From NCBI GenBank assembly GCA_019321725.1, contig CM033106.1, forward strand, positions 15,474,551-15,538,550: a stretch of 64,000 nucleotides of DNA. The letters run 5' to 3'. A model generated the notes under the pieces. The model had not been told where the DNA came from. It worked only from the letters and a program-made list of their open reading frames with translations, and ran no database searches. Below, in pieces: positions 23,701 to 34,721 of this stretch. The first letter of the stretch is position 1. Every line of letters starts with the position of its first letter. The position numbers and the translations under genes are program-made. Source of the stretch: Paulownia fortunei. Taxonomy: Eukaryota > Streptophyta > Magnoliopsida > Lamiales > Paulowniaceae.

Positions 23701-25010
23701 TTCTCATAATTAATTCCTTGCTTCTGAGTATAACCTTTTGCAACCAAATGTGCTTTATAGGTCGCTACCTCTCCATGTACTCCAAGTTTCCACTTGTAGA
23801 CCCATTTAAAGCTAATGGGAACAATTCCCTATGGTGTGTCCACCAAGGTCCATACCTTGTTGGAGTACATATAGTCCATCTCGGATTGTATGGCTTCTTA
23901 CCACTTCTCCGAGTCAATGTTAGATATTTACTATCCATAGCTTCTTAGATCATTATCCAAGGGGAGTCTCTTTTCTTTGTTCTATTATAAAAAGTCGTAT
24001 CTCATAGGTACCCTTGAGACCCTTTCGAATCTTTGAAGAAGTTGTGCCTTAGAGGGCCCAGCATCAGCTGGTCTGTCATCTACTGCAACATTTAGGACAT
24101 TTTGTGGTTCTTGAACATTTTCAAGTTCCACGACTTTGCTACTTCTATCTAAACAAACACCTTTTATTCTGAGGCATCGTAAAAATAATATCTAATAGAC
24201 TTCTTTGGATACCCCATGAACTTACATAAGCTGGATCTCATATCCAACTTATCTCCCACTTGCTTCTTCACATAAGCAGTGCACCTTCATACCCTAAGGT
24301 ATTTATAGGGAGGAGTCTTACCACACCACATTTCATATAGTGTTTTGGGCACGGCTTTAGATGGCACCCTATTTAATAGGTATGCCACCATTTCCAAGGC
24401 ATAGCCCCATAATGAAAGAGGCAATGTAATGAAACTCATCATGGATCAAATCATGTCCAACAATATTCGATTCCTGCATTCCGCAACTCATTTAAGTTGT
24501 GGAGTAGCAATAGGAGTCCACTATAAAAGAATCTCATTCTCTTTTAGATAGTCAAGAAACTATGTGATCAAGTATTCATTTCCTCGATCTAATCGAAGAG
24601 ATTTGATACTTAGCCCAGTCTGTTTCTTCACTTCGCATTCGAAATTTTGAACTTTTCAAGGCTTCAAATTTGTACCTTATAAGGTAGACATAACCATACC
24701 TAGAATAAACATCGGTAAGGGTTATGAAGTAATGACAGTTCCAATGAGCACTAATAATTAGTGCACCTGTGTTCATCTGAATAGATCAAATCCAATAGAT
24801 CTTCGGCCTGCTCCACTTGTCCAACAAATGGTGATTTGATCATCTTCCCTTTGAGACACGACTCACATGTTGGCATTCCTTGCTCTTCAAAAGATGGAGC
24901 AATTAGGCCAACCTGTGAATTCTTTTCTGAAAGATGTGACCAAATCTAGCATGCCATAAGAGTTGGGAACTATGATTATCTAATTTTCCTTTTATTTTGT
25001 TAAATAACTG
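23700..25010 (-). pseudogene. Copia C1 integrase
   Basis: On the minus strand, ESCLKGKMIKSPFVGQVEQA at about 24875-24815 is the zinc-finger end of copia integrase. HWNCHYFITLTDVYSRYGYV at about 24740-24685 is the core with the second conserved Asp region. Later blocks around 24450-24170 resemble NRVPSKAVP and the KLDMRSxLCKFxGYPKES segment. The 23700-24150 stretch is the variable linker to RT. The gene has many stops and is inactive. Confidence 0.82.
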
Positions 25011-25450
25011 GCATAGAATTTGCGATTGTATTAATCACTTGTTAATGTACCAACATCAAGAACCATGAAGATTTCCACCTTTGATCTTTCGACCAAAATT
25101 TCTCTATCCAAAAGAGATTATGCCCTTAATGTCTTTAAGACTAAAGAAAAATAGTTAGAGCTACCCAAATTCTATCTAAAGTTAAGAGAATTGCTCCTTT
25201 AGCTAATGAAGTAACATTTACTTTACTTCGAAGCTGAAAGACTGTCCTCTTAGTCTCATTATTTGCAACTCTTTGAAAAGATAGGATCATATCAAGTGTC
25301 CTATACCCAAGAAGAATCGTCAATGCTGATGGTATTCATCTTGTCAACTCTTACAACTCTTTGTAGATATGGAATCAATATCCAGTATCTAATACATAAG
25401 AATAATTTTCAATGTCGAGTATTTAATTCAAAAAAAATAATTTTAAATTA
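25011..25450 (-). pseudogene. Copia C1 GAG-pre-integrase region
   Basis: The minus-strand sequence RVANNETKRTVFQLRSKVNV followed by TSLAKGAILLTL at about 25278-25160 matches the pre-integrase/protease-end segment of plant copia polyproteins (usually RVxxGEVxLRVGNGAKVAAL). Upstream gag is not recognisable and has probably been deleted. Confidence 0.65.
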
Positions 25451-26218
25451 GAACTCTTTCTAATTCAAAACTCTATTTAATATATTTCTAAATCACTAAA
25501 TAAGTCAATAATTACATCCCTCGTCTAATGCCTCATTATCCCGCAATAGTGATATGAACCAATCTTATATGGATTAATCTCTAGCTTTGTCAGTTAGAAT
25601 CTCCTATAACTCTTTATAGGAGATCCTCTTTTCAACAATTTTAGAAGGTTTCTCTACAACTCTTTATAAAATATGTAAAGAGAGATACTTCCACAATTTT
25701 TGTGAGAGTTGTTTCTACAACTAATTATAGAAACTCTCCTTTTGCATATTTCTTAACCTCTTAAATTTGAAAACTATTCTCAAATTTCAAGAGTAATTCA
25801 GATAGAATTGGAGCTTAGTGATATTTATTGCTGACAGAAATAGTTTTTAGTGGAGTTATAAGTGATAACAATTAAACGAGGCAAAACAATGAGTTAAACT
25901 ATCAAAAAATCATATTCATTTAATATATGATCTTTAATATTAAATGTCTCCTACTATTATTTTTTTCAAACTCTATCACCCCTAATGGAAGTTTCGGGAT
26001 ATTAAATTTCCTAATTGGCTTGTGGTCCAACGAAAATATTTCACACCCTAATTTTATGAGACCATGAAATATTTCTATTGGTGGTCAAGTCTTTGACGAT
26101 TATATCACTATACAACCCTCAAGATTGTTTTGCTTCACCTCTTCCCATATACCAGAATTTTATGAGCTCATATGGTATTGAGTATCAAACAACACCCATC
26201 AAACGTTCTTGTAGATGG
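25451..26218 (-). other. Copia C1 gag-less 5' leader part
   Basis: No gene is seen. From about 25850 to 26218 the sequence parallels 61900-62208 in copia C4 (shared end around gatggagcat), which lies just 5' of C4 gag. The 25590-25740 stretch holds several diverged copies of a ctacaactctttata block. C1 therefore appears to have lost most of gag by deletion. Confidence 0.55.
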
Positions 26219-26223
26219 AGCAT
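26219..26223. repeat. Target-site duplication of element A1, left
   Basis: agcat is identical to 39533-39537. The site lies in copia C1 leader. The uninterrupted equivalent is visible near 62205 in copia C4 (gatggagcatc). Confidence 0.92.
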
Positions 26224-27833
26224 TGATAAGTGCATATTTTAACATATTTTTATATCAAATCCTTTATACTTTTCTTGCTTTATTCTTGTTAATATTATTG
26301 TTTTATTAATGTTTTGTGTTAGAGAATAAATTGAAACATGTTTCCAGACATGTGTAGTTTTTGTAATTTGAGCATAACTTCATGATCAAAAGCTCTATGG
26401 ACCTGAAGCTTGTTTCATTTAAAACCCAAGAGATAGAGGTACAACTTTTATGTTGGAGTCTCAGCCCAATTCAGTCTTGATGATAGCATAAAATTTGTCC
26501 AAGTAATTACACAAAATGGATCACCAAAATTCGGATCAGAGTTCAGCCTAGTATTGACTTATTTTACCAATTTGGTTATATATACTGAGCCTAAATTTAT
26601 TTTGGTCTGAAATTAGGATATGTTATACCCAAGAGGTAGATAAACAAGTTTGCTGAAGAAAAGATGGTGTGAAAATGTGTCAAAATGGTAAAACCATAGG
26701 CTGCAACTTGCTGCTGATGTTACAGGGTGGCTCTTGGACATGACTCAGTAATTTGACCATATCTCCTTTATCCGATCGCCACATTTGACAAAAGATATAT
26801 GAAAATATATCAGCGCTGAAAGATCTACAATTTTGATTCTTCATGTATCTTCAAAAGCGGGTTATATCTAACCTAAAAATGTAATTCAATTCAGTGAATG
26901 AGAAATTTGTGTAACAACTTACCAACTCTTGGCAACTAGCATACCACTTGATTAACCCCTCCATTATTTATTTGGCCTCTAGCTTACTCCAAGTACTATA
27001 AATAGGCCATGTATTATAATTGTAAGAGGAGGGGGTAGAGGGTTTCTTTAGGCTAAGTTATCTAGTCTGTATGTTTTCTAGTATTGTAAGTTTTCTAGTA
27101 GTAATAGAAATGCATTCTCTAGTTTTTCTTATATTTTTAGTCTTTGTTACTTTTATTATGTTTTTCTAAATTTCATTTTGCTGAGGAAAAAGGGTGAATC
27201 TCTTGATGGAGGAAGAGAAATGGTTATAAGGGTAGAAATTGTTTAAGTATGTTGTATTATTATTTTTATTTTTGATCTAAACCCTACTTGTTTTGTGGTG
27301 ATTCTTGATTTATGTATCTCCAATGGCACAACAAATACTTGGGTTCATTTAACTTATTGTACGGTTTTACCCTACCGACTGCTAATGTGAAACCTTGATT
27401 TGTTGTTGATGAAGGTGTACATAAATGCTTGATCCCATAAATAAGTGTTGGCATTAAGAGATAATTTGCAATAGTAAGACAATATCATGATTACCTTATT
27501 GCATAAGTTACTTGATAATATATTCCCATTGGAACCTTCATTATGTATGGATTCCAATTGTGAAATTAATAGAGGTAAAAAGAATAAATAACCATTTCTT
27601 TATCCAAAATTCAAGAGTGGATACCTAATCCTCAGTACTTTTATTACTTCAGTTTTTCTTTAGTTACATCATACATTAATTGTTCATATATTTTGATTCA
27701 CATAAACTCCATCTTTTTAGAAATATAAACTTGAATTCTTCAAACAACTTCCCTGTGGATCGACCTCGGACTCACGAGAAATTTATTACTTACTACAACC
27801 TGCACTTGGGTTTACAACCTTAAAGTTGTAGCA
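26224..27833 (+). repeat. A1 5' LTR
   Basis: It runs from TGATAAGTGC to GTTGTAGCA, 1610 bp, and is colinear with 37924-39532. It contains a strong TATA-like box, ctataaatagg, at 26996-27006. A further diverged copy, inverted, is in A2 (57664-61190, interrupted). Confidence 0.93.
26996..27006 (+). promoter_or_regulatory. Candidate TATA box in A1 5' LTR
   Basis: ctataaatagg fits the plant TATA consensus well and is kept in the 3' LTR at 38693-38703. It would drive the genomic RNA of the element. The start site is inferred, not seen. Confidence 0.6.
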
Positions 27834-27839
27834 AGTTTT

Positions 27840-27856
27840 TAGCGTCGTTGCTGTGG
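27840..27856 (+). other. A1 primer binding site (tRNA-Asp type, decayed)
   Basis: The 17 bases just after the LTR match 13 of 17 positions of the complement of the plant tRNA-Asp 3' end (TGGCGCCGTTGCCGGGG), the standard primer site of Tat/Athila elements. Confidence 0.8.
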
Positions 27857-28033
27857 AAGGCAAGGTAAGTATTTAGGTTTGTTAATATTTTTCCTTTGTA
27901 AATATAGTTTATTTATTTTCTTTATGGATATATGGTTATATGGTATCGTAGTTATAATTCTCGACGTTTAGTAAGAAATAATTCCGAAACTTTGTTTGGA
28001 AATTTATTTGAATCATCTCCACTCACTTCCACC

Positions 28034-29477
28034 ATGGCTGAAAATGAAAGTGTCCAAGATGAAAATGAGAATCAACAAGTGCGTACCATGCGTTATTACT
28101 TGCAACCTCCTCAAAATTCTTCTCCTTCTTGTTTTATTTTTCCTCTAAATGCAAATAATTTTCGATTCAAGTCAGGTTTGATCCCTTTACTTCCTAATTT
28201 CCATGGTTTAAACTCTAAAAGTCCTTACTTGCATTTAAAAGAATTTGATGAAGTATGTGCCACTTTTGATGATCAAACTTGCACAAATGAGATTGTTAAG
28301 CTCAAATTATTTCCTTTCTCTTTAAAAGATAAAGCAAAAAATTGGCTTAATTCTTTAAAACCTAGGTCAATTGGCACTTGGCAAGAAATGCAAGCTGAAT
28401 TCTTGAAAAAATTCTTTCCAACTCATAGAACTAATGCTTTGAAAAGACAAATTCAAAATTTTTCTCAAAATTCGAACGAAGTTTTCTTTCAATGTTGGGA
28501 AAGATTTAAAGATTTGTTGAATTCATGCCCACATCATGATTTTGAAAAATGGTGCTTAATTAGTTTCTTTTATGAAGGTTTAACTCCTGAAAAAAACAAT
28601 TTATTGAAACAATGTGTAATGGTGAGTTTATTGATAAGGAACCTGATGAAGCCCTAGAATATCTAGATCATTTGGCAGAAAACTCACAATCATGGCATAG
28701 TGTTAATTCTTCCGAAAGTTCTATTAGATCTAATCTTGCTAATAGTAATAAAGGAAAATATTACCTTAGCCCAGATGATGATCTAAATGCTAGGCTTGCT
28801 AGTTTAACAAGAAAAGTTGAAGCCATGGAACTTAAAAAAGTAAAGGAAATCAAATCTGTACAAGAGGAAGAAGTTTGTAGCAATTGTGAAAATTTGGGGC
28901 ACTCCACCAATGAATGTCCAAATATTCCAGTACAAGCAAATTTTATGAACACATTCAAAAAACCTTTCCATTCTCCATATTTTGAAACTTACAATCCACA
29001 GTGGAGAAATCATCCAAATTTCAATTGGCGAGATGATAACCGTGCTCAACCACTGCATTCACAAAAACATTGCAAGCATTTATGCATGAACAAACAAACA
29101 TCAATAATCAGACTTCACAAGCTATCAATGAGATCAGAAGCACACTTTCAACACTGACAACTTCTTTGCGTACTCATGAAAAAGGTAAATTTCCTGCTCA
29201 ACCTCAACCTAATCCTTCTACTCAGTGTCATGTTTCTTCTTCAAGTGAAAATGCAGTCAAGGAGGCTAATTCAGTTACAACTCTTCGGAATGGAAAAGTT
29301 GTTGACAAGACTATTCATCCCAAGGAGAAAGTTTATAATCCACCTCCAGAAATGAAAAATGGAAATAGTCTTAACGACAAAGGTAAGTTTGAAGAAGGTA
29401 AGTGTGAAAATGATGAAAAGAAAAATATTTACCTCCAGCACCCTTTTCTCAAAGATTGCAAACAACTCAGAAATTGA
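28034..29477 (+). pseudogene. A1 Gag
   Basis: The start at 28034 (MAENES) has a good context (caccatgg). The Retrotrans_gag domain covers about 28200-28700: FDEVCATFDDQTCTNEIVKL, LFPFSLKDKAKNWLNSL, FLKKFFPTHRTNALKRQI, then CWERFKDLLNSCPHHDFEKW and FYEGLTPE. At about 28607 the frame changes by one base, and MCNGEFIDKEPDEALEYLDH continues the domain. A zinc knuckle CSNCENLGHSTNECP lies at 28876-28920. A third frame from 29070 carries the linker to protease with SVTTLRNGKVVDKTIHPKE. The same frame break occurs in A2. Gag packages the RNA. Confidence 0.9.
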
Positions 29478-29499
29478 ACTCAAATGCTGAAATTTATGA

Positions 29500-30040
29500 A
29501 ATTTTTAAACAAGTCAAGATTAATATTCCATTATTTGATACAATCAAGAAAGTTCCACCTTATGCCAAATTTTTGAAAGATTTATGTACAATCAAAAGAA
29601 AAAATCATGTACAAAAGAAGGCATTTTTTAACTGAAAGTGTTAGTTCAATCATTCAACAATTCACTCCACCAAAGTACAAAGATCCAGGTTGTCCAACCA
29701 TTTCATGTATCATAGGAAACACTAGAATAGAGTGTGTTTTGCTTGATCTTGGTGCTAGTGTAAATCTTCTACCTTTCTCAGTTTATGAACAGTTAGGTTT
29801 GGGAAAACTTAAAACAACTTTTGTTGTACTCCAACTAGCTGATCGTTCGATTAAAGTTCCAAAAGGAATAGTAGAAGATGTGTTGGTACAAATTGATAAG
29901 TTTTACTTTCCAGTTGATTTCATTGTTTTGGATACAGAGCCTGTTGCACAAACACATACATAAATTCCTATCATTTTGGGTCGTCCTTTTCTTGCAACTT
30001 CAATTGCTTTGATCAATTGTAGAAATGGTATTTTGAAGTT
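29500..30040 (+). pseudogene. A1 aspartic protease
   Basis: The open frame from 29607 contains LLDLGASVNLLPFSVYEQLG with the catalytic Asp codon at 29745, then ADRSIKVPKGIVEDVLVQID and FPVDFIVLDTEP. After a stop at about 29961 the reading continues IPIILGRPFLAT, the terminal retropepsin block. All key motifs are present; the single stop separates them. It would process the polyprotein. This protease type differs from that of A2. Confidence 0.92.
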
Positions 30041-31181
30041 ATCATTTGGAAATATGACTTTGGAACTAAATATGTTCAATGTTTGTATGCAACCTGCAGA
30101 AAATATCGAAGTACATGAAGTGGATTCGATTGAGGAACTTATTCATGAATACTTTACTACTACTAACTCTTCAGATTCTTTGGAAACTTGTTTTGAAAGT
30201 GAAAGTATTTATAGAAAGGAACAAACTAATACTATCTCTGAATTTTTGCAGGTACAAGAAAAATATTTTTGGAAGCCAAGGTTCGAAAAACTTTCATCAT
30301 CAATAGAAAAATCTATTCCATCAAGTATTAAAGCTCCCGTGGTTGAATTGAAACCTTTGCCAGTTAATTTGAAATACTCTTTCTTGGGTGAGAATGAGAC
30401 TTTTCCAGTAATAATTTCTTCCAAACTCGATGCATTTCAAGAAGGTAAGTTGATCGAAACTCTAAAAATGCATAAGAATGCTTTAAGATGGACCATTGCT
30501 GATATTAAAGGTATTAATCCTTTTATTTGCACACATAACATCTATCTAGAGGAAAATGCTAAACCATCTAAAGAAATGCAACGAAGGCTAAATCCTAATA
30601 TGAAAGAAGTAGTAAGAAATAAAGTCATTAAACTCTTAGTTAATGGAATCATTTATTCTATTTCTGATAGCAAATGGGTAAGTCCTACTCAAGTTGTACC
30701 TAAGAAATCTGGAGTTACTGTAGTCAAGAATGAGAATGATGAATTAATTCCAACTAGGACTGTTACTGATTGGCGAATGTACATTGACTATAGAAAACTC
30801 AACTCAGTTACTAGAAAAGATCATTTTCCATTACCTTTCATGGATCAAATTTTAGAAAGAGTTACGGGACATAAATTTTATTGCTTTTTAGATGGATATT
30901 CTGGATATAATCAAATTGCAATTGCACTTGAAGATCAAGAGAAAACAACTTTTACATGTCCTTTTGGTACTTTTGCATATCGAAGGATGCCTTTTAGATT
31001 ATGTAATGCACCAGCTACATTCCAACGATGCATGCTTAGTATTTTTAGTGACATGGTTGAACGTTTTCTTGAAGTCTTCATGGATGATTTTTCTATTTTT
31101 GGTAATTCATTTGATGATTGCTTATCTAATTTAGAAAAAGTTTTGATCAGGTGTGAAGAAAAGAATCTTGTGCTCAATTAG
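29976..31181 (+). CDS. A1 protease end and reverse transcriptase (401-codon open frame)
   Basis: A long open frame covers the protease end, the pre-RT linker (SSIKAPVVELKPLPVNLKYS at about 30330) and all RT blocks: ADIKGINPFICTHNIYLEEN, VVRNKVIKLLVNGIIYSISD, WVSPTQVVPKKSGVTVV, WRMYIDYRKLNSVTRKDHFP, FYCFLDGYSGYNQIAIALED, TFTCPFGTFAYRRMPFRLCN, and the catalytic VFMDDFSIFG with MDD codons at 31080-31088. The YxDD motif is present as FMDD, usual for this group. It ends at TAG (31179-31181) where the family has Trp (LNWEKCHFMV), so the frame was once continuous with RNase H. Confidence 0.93.
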   Translation: MGRPFLATSIALINCRNGILKLSFGNMTLELNMFNVCMQPAENIEVHEVDSIEELIHEYFTTTNSSDSLETCFESESIYRKEQTNTISEFLQVQEKYFWKPRFEKLSSSIEKSIPSSIKAPVVELKPLPVNLKYSFLGENETFPVIISSKLDAFQEGKLIETLKMHKNALRWTIADIKGINPFICTHNIYLEENAKPSKEMQRRLNPNMKEVVRNKVIKLLVNGIIYSISDSKWVSPTQVVPKKSGVTVVKNENDELIPTRTVTDWRMYIDYRKLNSVTRKDHFPLPFMDQILERVTGHKFYCFLDGYSGYNQIAIALEDQEKTTFTCPFGTFAYRRMPFRLCNAPATFQRCMLSIFSDMVERFLEVFMDDFSIFGNSFDDCLSNLEKVLIRCEEKNLVLN

Positions 31182-32042
31182 GAAAAATGTCACTTCATGG
31201 TAACAACTGGTATTGTTCTTGGACACATTTTATTATCAGAAGGTATTGAGGTTGATAAATCTAAAATTGAGTTAATTGCCAATTTGCCAACACCAAAGAC
31301 TGTGAAGGAGATTAGATCATTTTTAGGACATGCTGGTTTTTATAGAAGATTTATCAAAGATTTTAGTATAATATCTAAACCTTTGTGTAATCTTCTAACA
31401 AAAGACACTATTTTTGAATGGACTAAAAACTGTGAAAATGCTTTTGTTAAGCTTAAAAGCATGCTTACGTCTGCTCCAATCATGCAGTCTCTAGATTGGA
31501 CTTTACCTTTTGAAATAATATGTGATGCTAGTGATTATGCTGTTGGAGCTATCTTGGGACAAAGAAAAGATAAAAAATCATATGTTATTTACTATGCAAG
31601 TAAAACTTTAAATGGTGCTCAATTGAATTATACAACAACTGAAAAAGAATTACTTGTTGTAGTTTTTGCATTGGATAAATTTCAATCTTATCTTGTTGGC
31701 TCACCAATTGTTGTTTTCAGTGATCATGCAGCTTTGAAGTATCTTTTGTCAAAAAAAGATGCTAAACCAAGACTGATTAGGTGGATTCTCTTACTCCAGG
31801 AATTTAATATTACTATTCGAGATAAAAAGGGAGTAGAGAATGTAGTGGCTGATCATTTGTCGAGACTTGTTTGTGATGACTCGTTTCAAACCACACCTAT
31901 TAATGACACTTTCTCTGATGAACAACTATTTAATGTTTCTATTTTACCTTGGTTTGCTGACATTGTTAATTTTTCTTGTGACAGGAAAGATGTCATCGCA
32001 TTTGAACTCTCAAGACAAAAAAAAAATTTTGACTGGGGTTAA
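31182..32042 (+). CDS. A1 RT thumb and RNase H (281-codon open frame)
   Basis: Beginning with [20 protein letters not shown], the frame contains [17 protein letters not shown] (thumb), [19 protein letters not shown] (RNase H catalytic Asp region, about 31510), [40 protein letters not shown] and [10 protein letters not shown]. It removes RNA from the RNA-DNA hybrid. It is well preserved. It ends near 32042 just before the integrase zinc finger, where a homopolymer run suggests a small indel. Confidence 0.92.
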   Translation, partial: EKCHFMVTTGIVLGHILLSEGIEVDKSKIELIANLPTPKTVKEIRSFLGHAGFYRRFIKDFSIISKPLCNLLTKDTIFEWTKNCENAFVKLKSMLTSAPIMQSLDWTLPFEIICDASDYAVGAILGQRKDKKSYVIYYASKTLNGAQLNYTTTEKELLVVVFALDKFQSYLVGSPIVVFSDHAALKYLLSKKDAKPRLIRWILLLQEFNITIRDKKGVENVVADHLSRLVCDDSFQTTPINDTFSDEQLFNVSILPWFADIVNFSCDRKDVIAFELSRQKKNFDWG

Positions 32043-32747
32043 AAAAATTTATTGGGATGATCCATACCTATTCAAATATTGTCCGAATCAAATCTTTCGA
32101 AGATGTGTGCCTGACAATGAGATAGGTAATATTGTCAAATTTTGTCATTCAGAAGCATGTGGTGGTCATTTTTCTGTAAAGAAAACTACTGCAAAAATCT
32201 TGCAATGTGGATTTTATTGACCAACTCTTTTCAAAGATACTTATACTTTCTGCAAAAATTGTGAAAATTGTCAAAAGTTAGGGTCCCTTTCAAAGAGAAA
32301 TATGATGCTCCTACACCCTATCCTAGTGATTGAAATCTTTGACTATTGAGGTATTGATTTTATGGGGCCATTTTCATTATCATTTGGTTTTCTTTACATA
32401 TTGGTTGCCATAGATTATGTTCCAAAATGGATCGAGGCAATTCCTTGTCAAAACAATGATCCCAAAATAGTGATAAAAATTTTGAAAAAAAATATTTTAA
32501 GTCGATTTGGAATTCCTAGATCTATTATCAGTGATGGGTGAAAATATTTTTGTAACAAAGTTTTCGGAACTTTAATGAAGAAATATGGAATCATACATAA
32601 AGTTGCAACCCCTTATCACCCTCAGACAAATGGACAAGTTGAACTTGCAAATAGGGCGATAAAACAAATTTTGGAGAAAATAGTTAACCCAAACTGTAAA
32701 AATTGGTCTCTTAGACTTACCGATACACTTTGGGCATACAGAACTGC
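32043..32747 (+). pseudogene. A1 integrase, zinc finger and core
   Basis: The HHCC finger reads CHSEACGGHFSVKKTTAKIL followed by TFCKNCENCQ (about 32140-32275). The core has WGIDFMGPF-like sequence with the Trp mutated to TGA (32347-32349), first Asp 32356-32358, second Asp in ISDG at 32533-32535, and Glu in GQVELANR at 32641-32643. The spacing between the last two is exactly 35 residues, the D-D35-E signature. A stop follows ISDG. Reading breaks at about 32748 inside the conserved YRTA motif, where a copia fragment begins; the rest resumes at 34114. Confidence 0.9.
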
Positions 32748-34113
32748 TTCTCCAAATGAAATTTGAAAAGATGACTTTTTGAAAAGACAAAATCACTATA
32801 AATCTTACATTGAATATCGCCAAAATGGGTAGACATGCAAAAAAAGCTTACTAATGATTAAAAATGATGACGATTTGTATAAACACATAGAAATCAATGC
32901 GCCTCACTAAATGATGCTCTAAAAACATGCGTCTTTATTGAAAAACATGAAAAGTCATAAAGGTAATAAAAAGTTTCTATTGATAAAATAGATAATATAT
33001 GTAATGAATTCAACTCGATTATCAACTAAGTTAGACAATAAACATGATCACAATCCAACATATATATTTTTTATCTCAATAAATAATTATCAATTAAAAT
33101 CTTCTCCCTAAATTATATGTCTTCCCTCTATATTGCATGCAATCAAGATTAAACATTTAAATTAAGCAGGCTCAATTCTTATTGTAAGAAGATAAAATTG
33201 GGGTTTTGTGAAAATGTTAGCCAGTTGTTTCTCAATACTGATATATTTAATGGATATGTTTTTTTCTTTTCTATGTGATCTCTAATAAAATGATGCCTAA
33301 CGTCAGCTTGCTTTGTCCTTGAGTGCAACACTGGGCTACATGTGATTGTAATAGCACTTGTACTGTAGTAGACTGGCATTAGAGTTGTATCTATTCCATA
33401 GTCCCTGAACTATTAATTGAGTACCTGAGCACAACTTCCTACTGCAATATACTCATCCTCTACAGTAGATGTGTCTAGGAAAGTCTTATTCTTGCTGAAA
33501 CATGATTCCAGTCCATTACCTAACATTTAAATGTTCCACTACTGCTTTTTCTATATATTTTTCAACTTGCATAGTCTGCATCTGAATACCTAACAAGATT
33601 AAAAATAGAGTCCTTAGGGTATCCAAGTCCCAAGATAAGTGTTCTCTTTAAGTACTTAAGAATTATCTTTGTAACATTATAGTGTGATTTCTTAGGATCA
33701 AATTGAAAACGAGCACATATACCAACAACAAACATTATATTGGGTCTACTAGCAGTTAAGTAACGTAAAGAGTCAATCAAACTTAGATATATGGTTACAT
33801 CCACAGATTTACCATTTTCATCCCTATCTAGCTAGGTGGATTTTACCATAGGAATCGTTGTTGGAGTGTAGTTTTCTAGTCAAAATTTCTTCAGGATATC
33901 CTTTGTATACTTAGCTTGGTTGATAAAAACTCCTTCACTCAACTGCTTGACTTGCAGTCCAAGGAAAAAATCCAGCTCACCCATCTTACTCATTTCATAT
34001 TTAATCTACGTTAACTTGGAAAATCTCTTACTCAATTCTTTGTTAGGAGACCAAAAAGAAAATATCATCAACAACGATTTGAATAAGTAATATAACTAAT
34101 TCATACTATAATT
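32748..34113 (-). mobile_element. Copia fragment (RT-RNase H end) inside A1 integrase
   Basis: On the minus strand, from about 34050 down, are KMGELDFFLGLQVKQLSEGV, FINQAKYTKDILKKF, RYLTASRPNIMFVVGICARF, LKYLKRTLILGLGYPKDSIF, YSDADYAS (RNase H catalytic Asp), STVEDEYIAVGSCAQVL, RHHFIRDHIEKKK and the last RNase H block. This is a SIRE/Oryco-like copia pol end, unlike C1-C4. It has no LTR on either side and I see no target duplication, so it may be a repair-inserted fragment. About 430 bp at its left show no gene. Confidence 0.8.
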
Positions 34114-34600
34114 ACATCATTAGGCATGTCTCCTTATAGGATAGTTTATGGAAAACCTTGTTATTTACCTGTTGAACTTGAACATAAAGTTTATTGGGCA
34201 ATCAAAATATTTAACTTCAACCTTAATGAAGTTTCAAAATTACGCAAATTGCAAATCAATGAACTTCAAGAACTGAGAAATGATGCATATGAGAATTATA
34301 AAATTTATAAACAAATAATCAAAGATTTTCATGATAATAAAATTTCAAGAAAAATATTTGAGGTTGGTCGAAAGATTTTGCTTTATAATTCTCGATTGCA
34401 TTTGTTTCCTGGAAAATTGAGATCAAGGTGGAGTGGTCCTTTTGTTGTAAAAAAAGTATATCCTTATGGGGTAATTGACATTGAGAATCCTAGAAATGGT
34501 AACATATTTAAAGTAAATGGATAAAGAGTTAAACCATTTCTAGAAAATCAATTTTCACAAGAGGAAATTCTTTTTCTTTCTAACCCTTGTTATGATTAGT
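34114..34600 (+). pseudogene. A1 integrase C-terminal part
   Basis: Resumes as TSLGMSPYRIVYGKPCYLPV, ELEHKVYWAIK, then LQINELQELRNDAYENYKIY, VGRKILLYNSRLHLFPGKLR, SRWSGPFVVKKVYPYGVIDI and FKVNG followed by a stop (TAA) and RVKPFLE. This is the standard gypsy integrase C-terminus with the GPF/Y module. Together with 32043-32747 it makes a full integrase broken by the copia fragment. Confidence 0.9.
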
Positions 34601-34721
34601 GTTGTATATACTCATTTTTCTCTGACATTATTTTTTTTTTCTTTTTCCGGTTAAATGGCGGATAACGGTACTCCGTGGTTATAAAAGTCGGACTTGTCAG
34701 TTTTCCAAACAACTGAAATCT

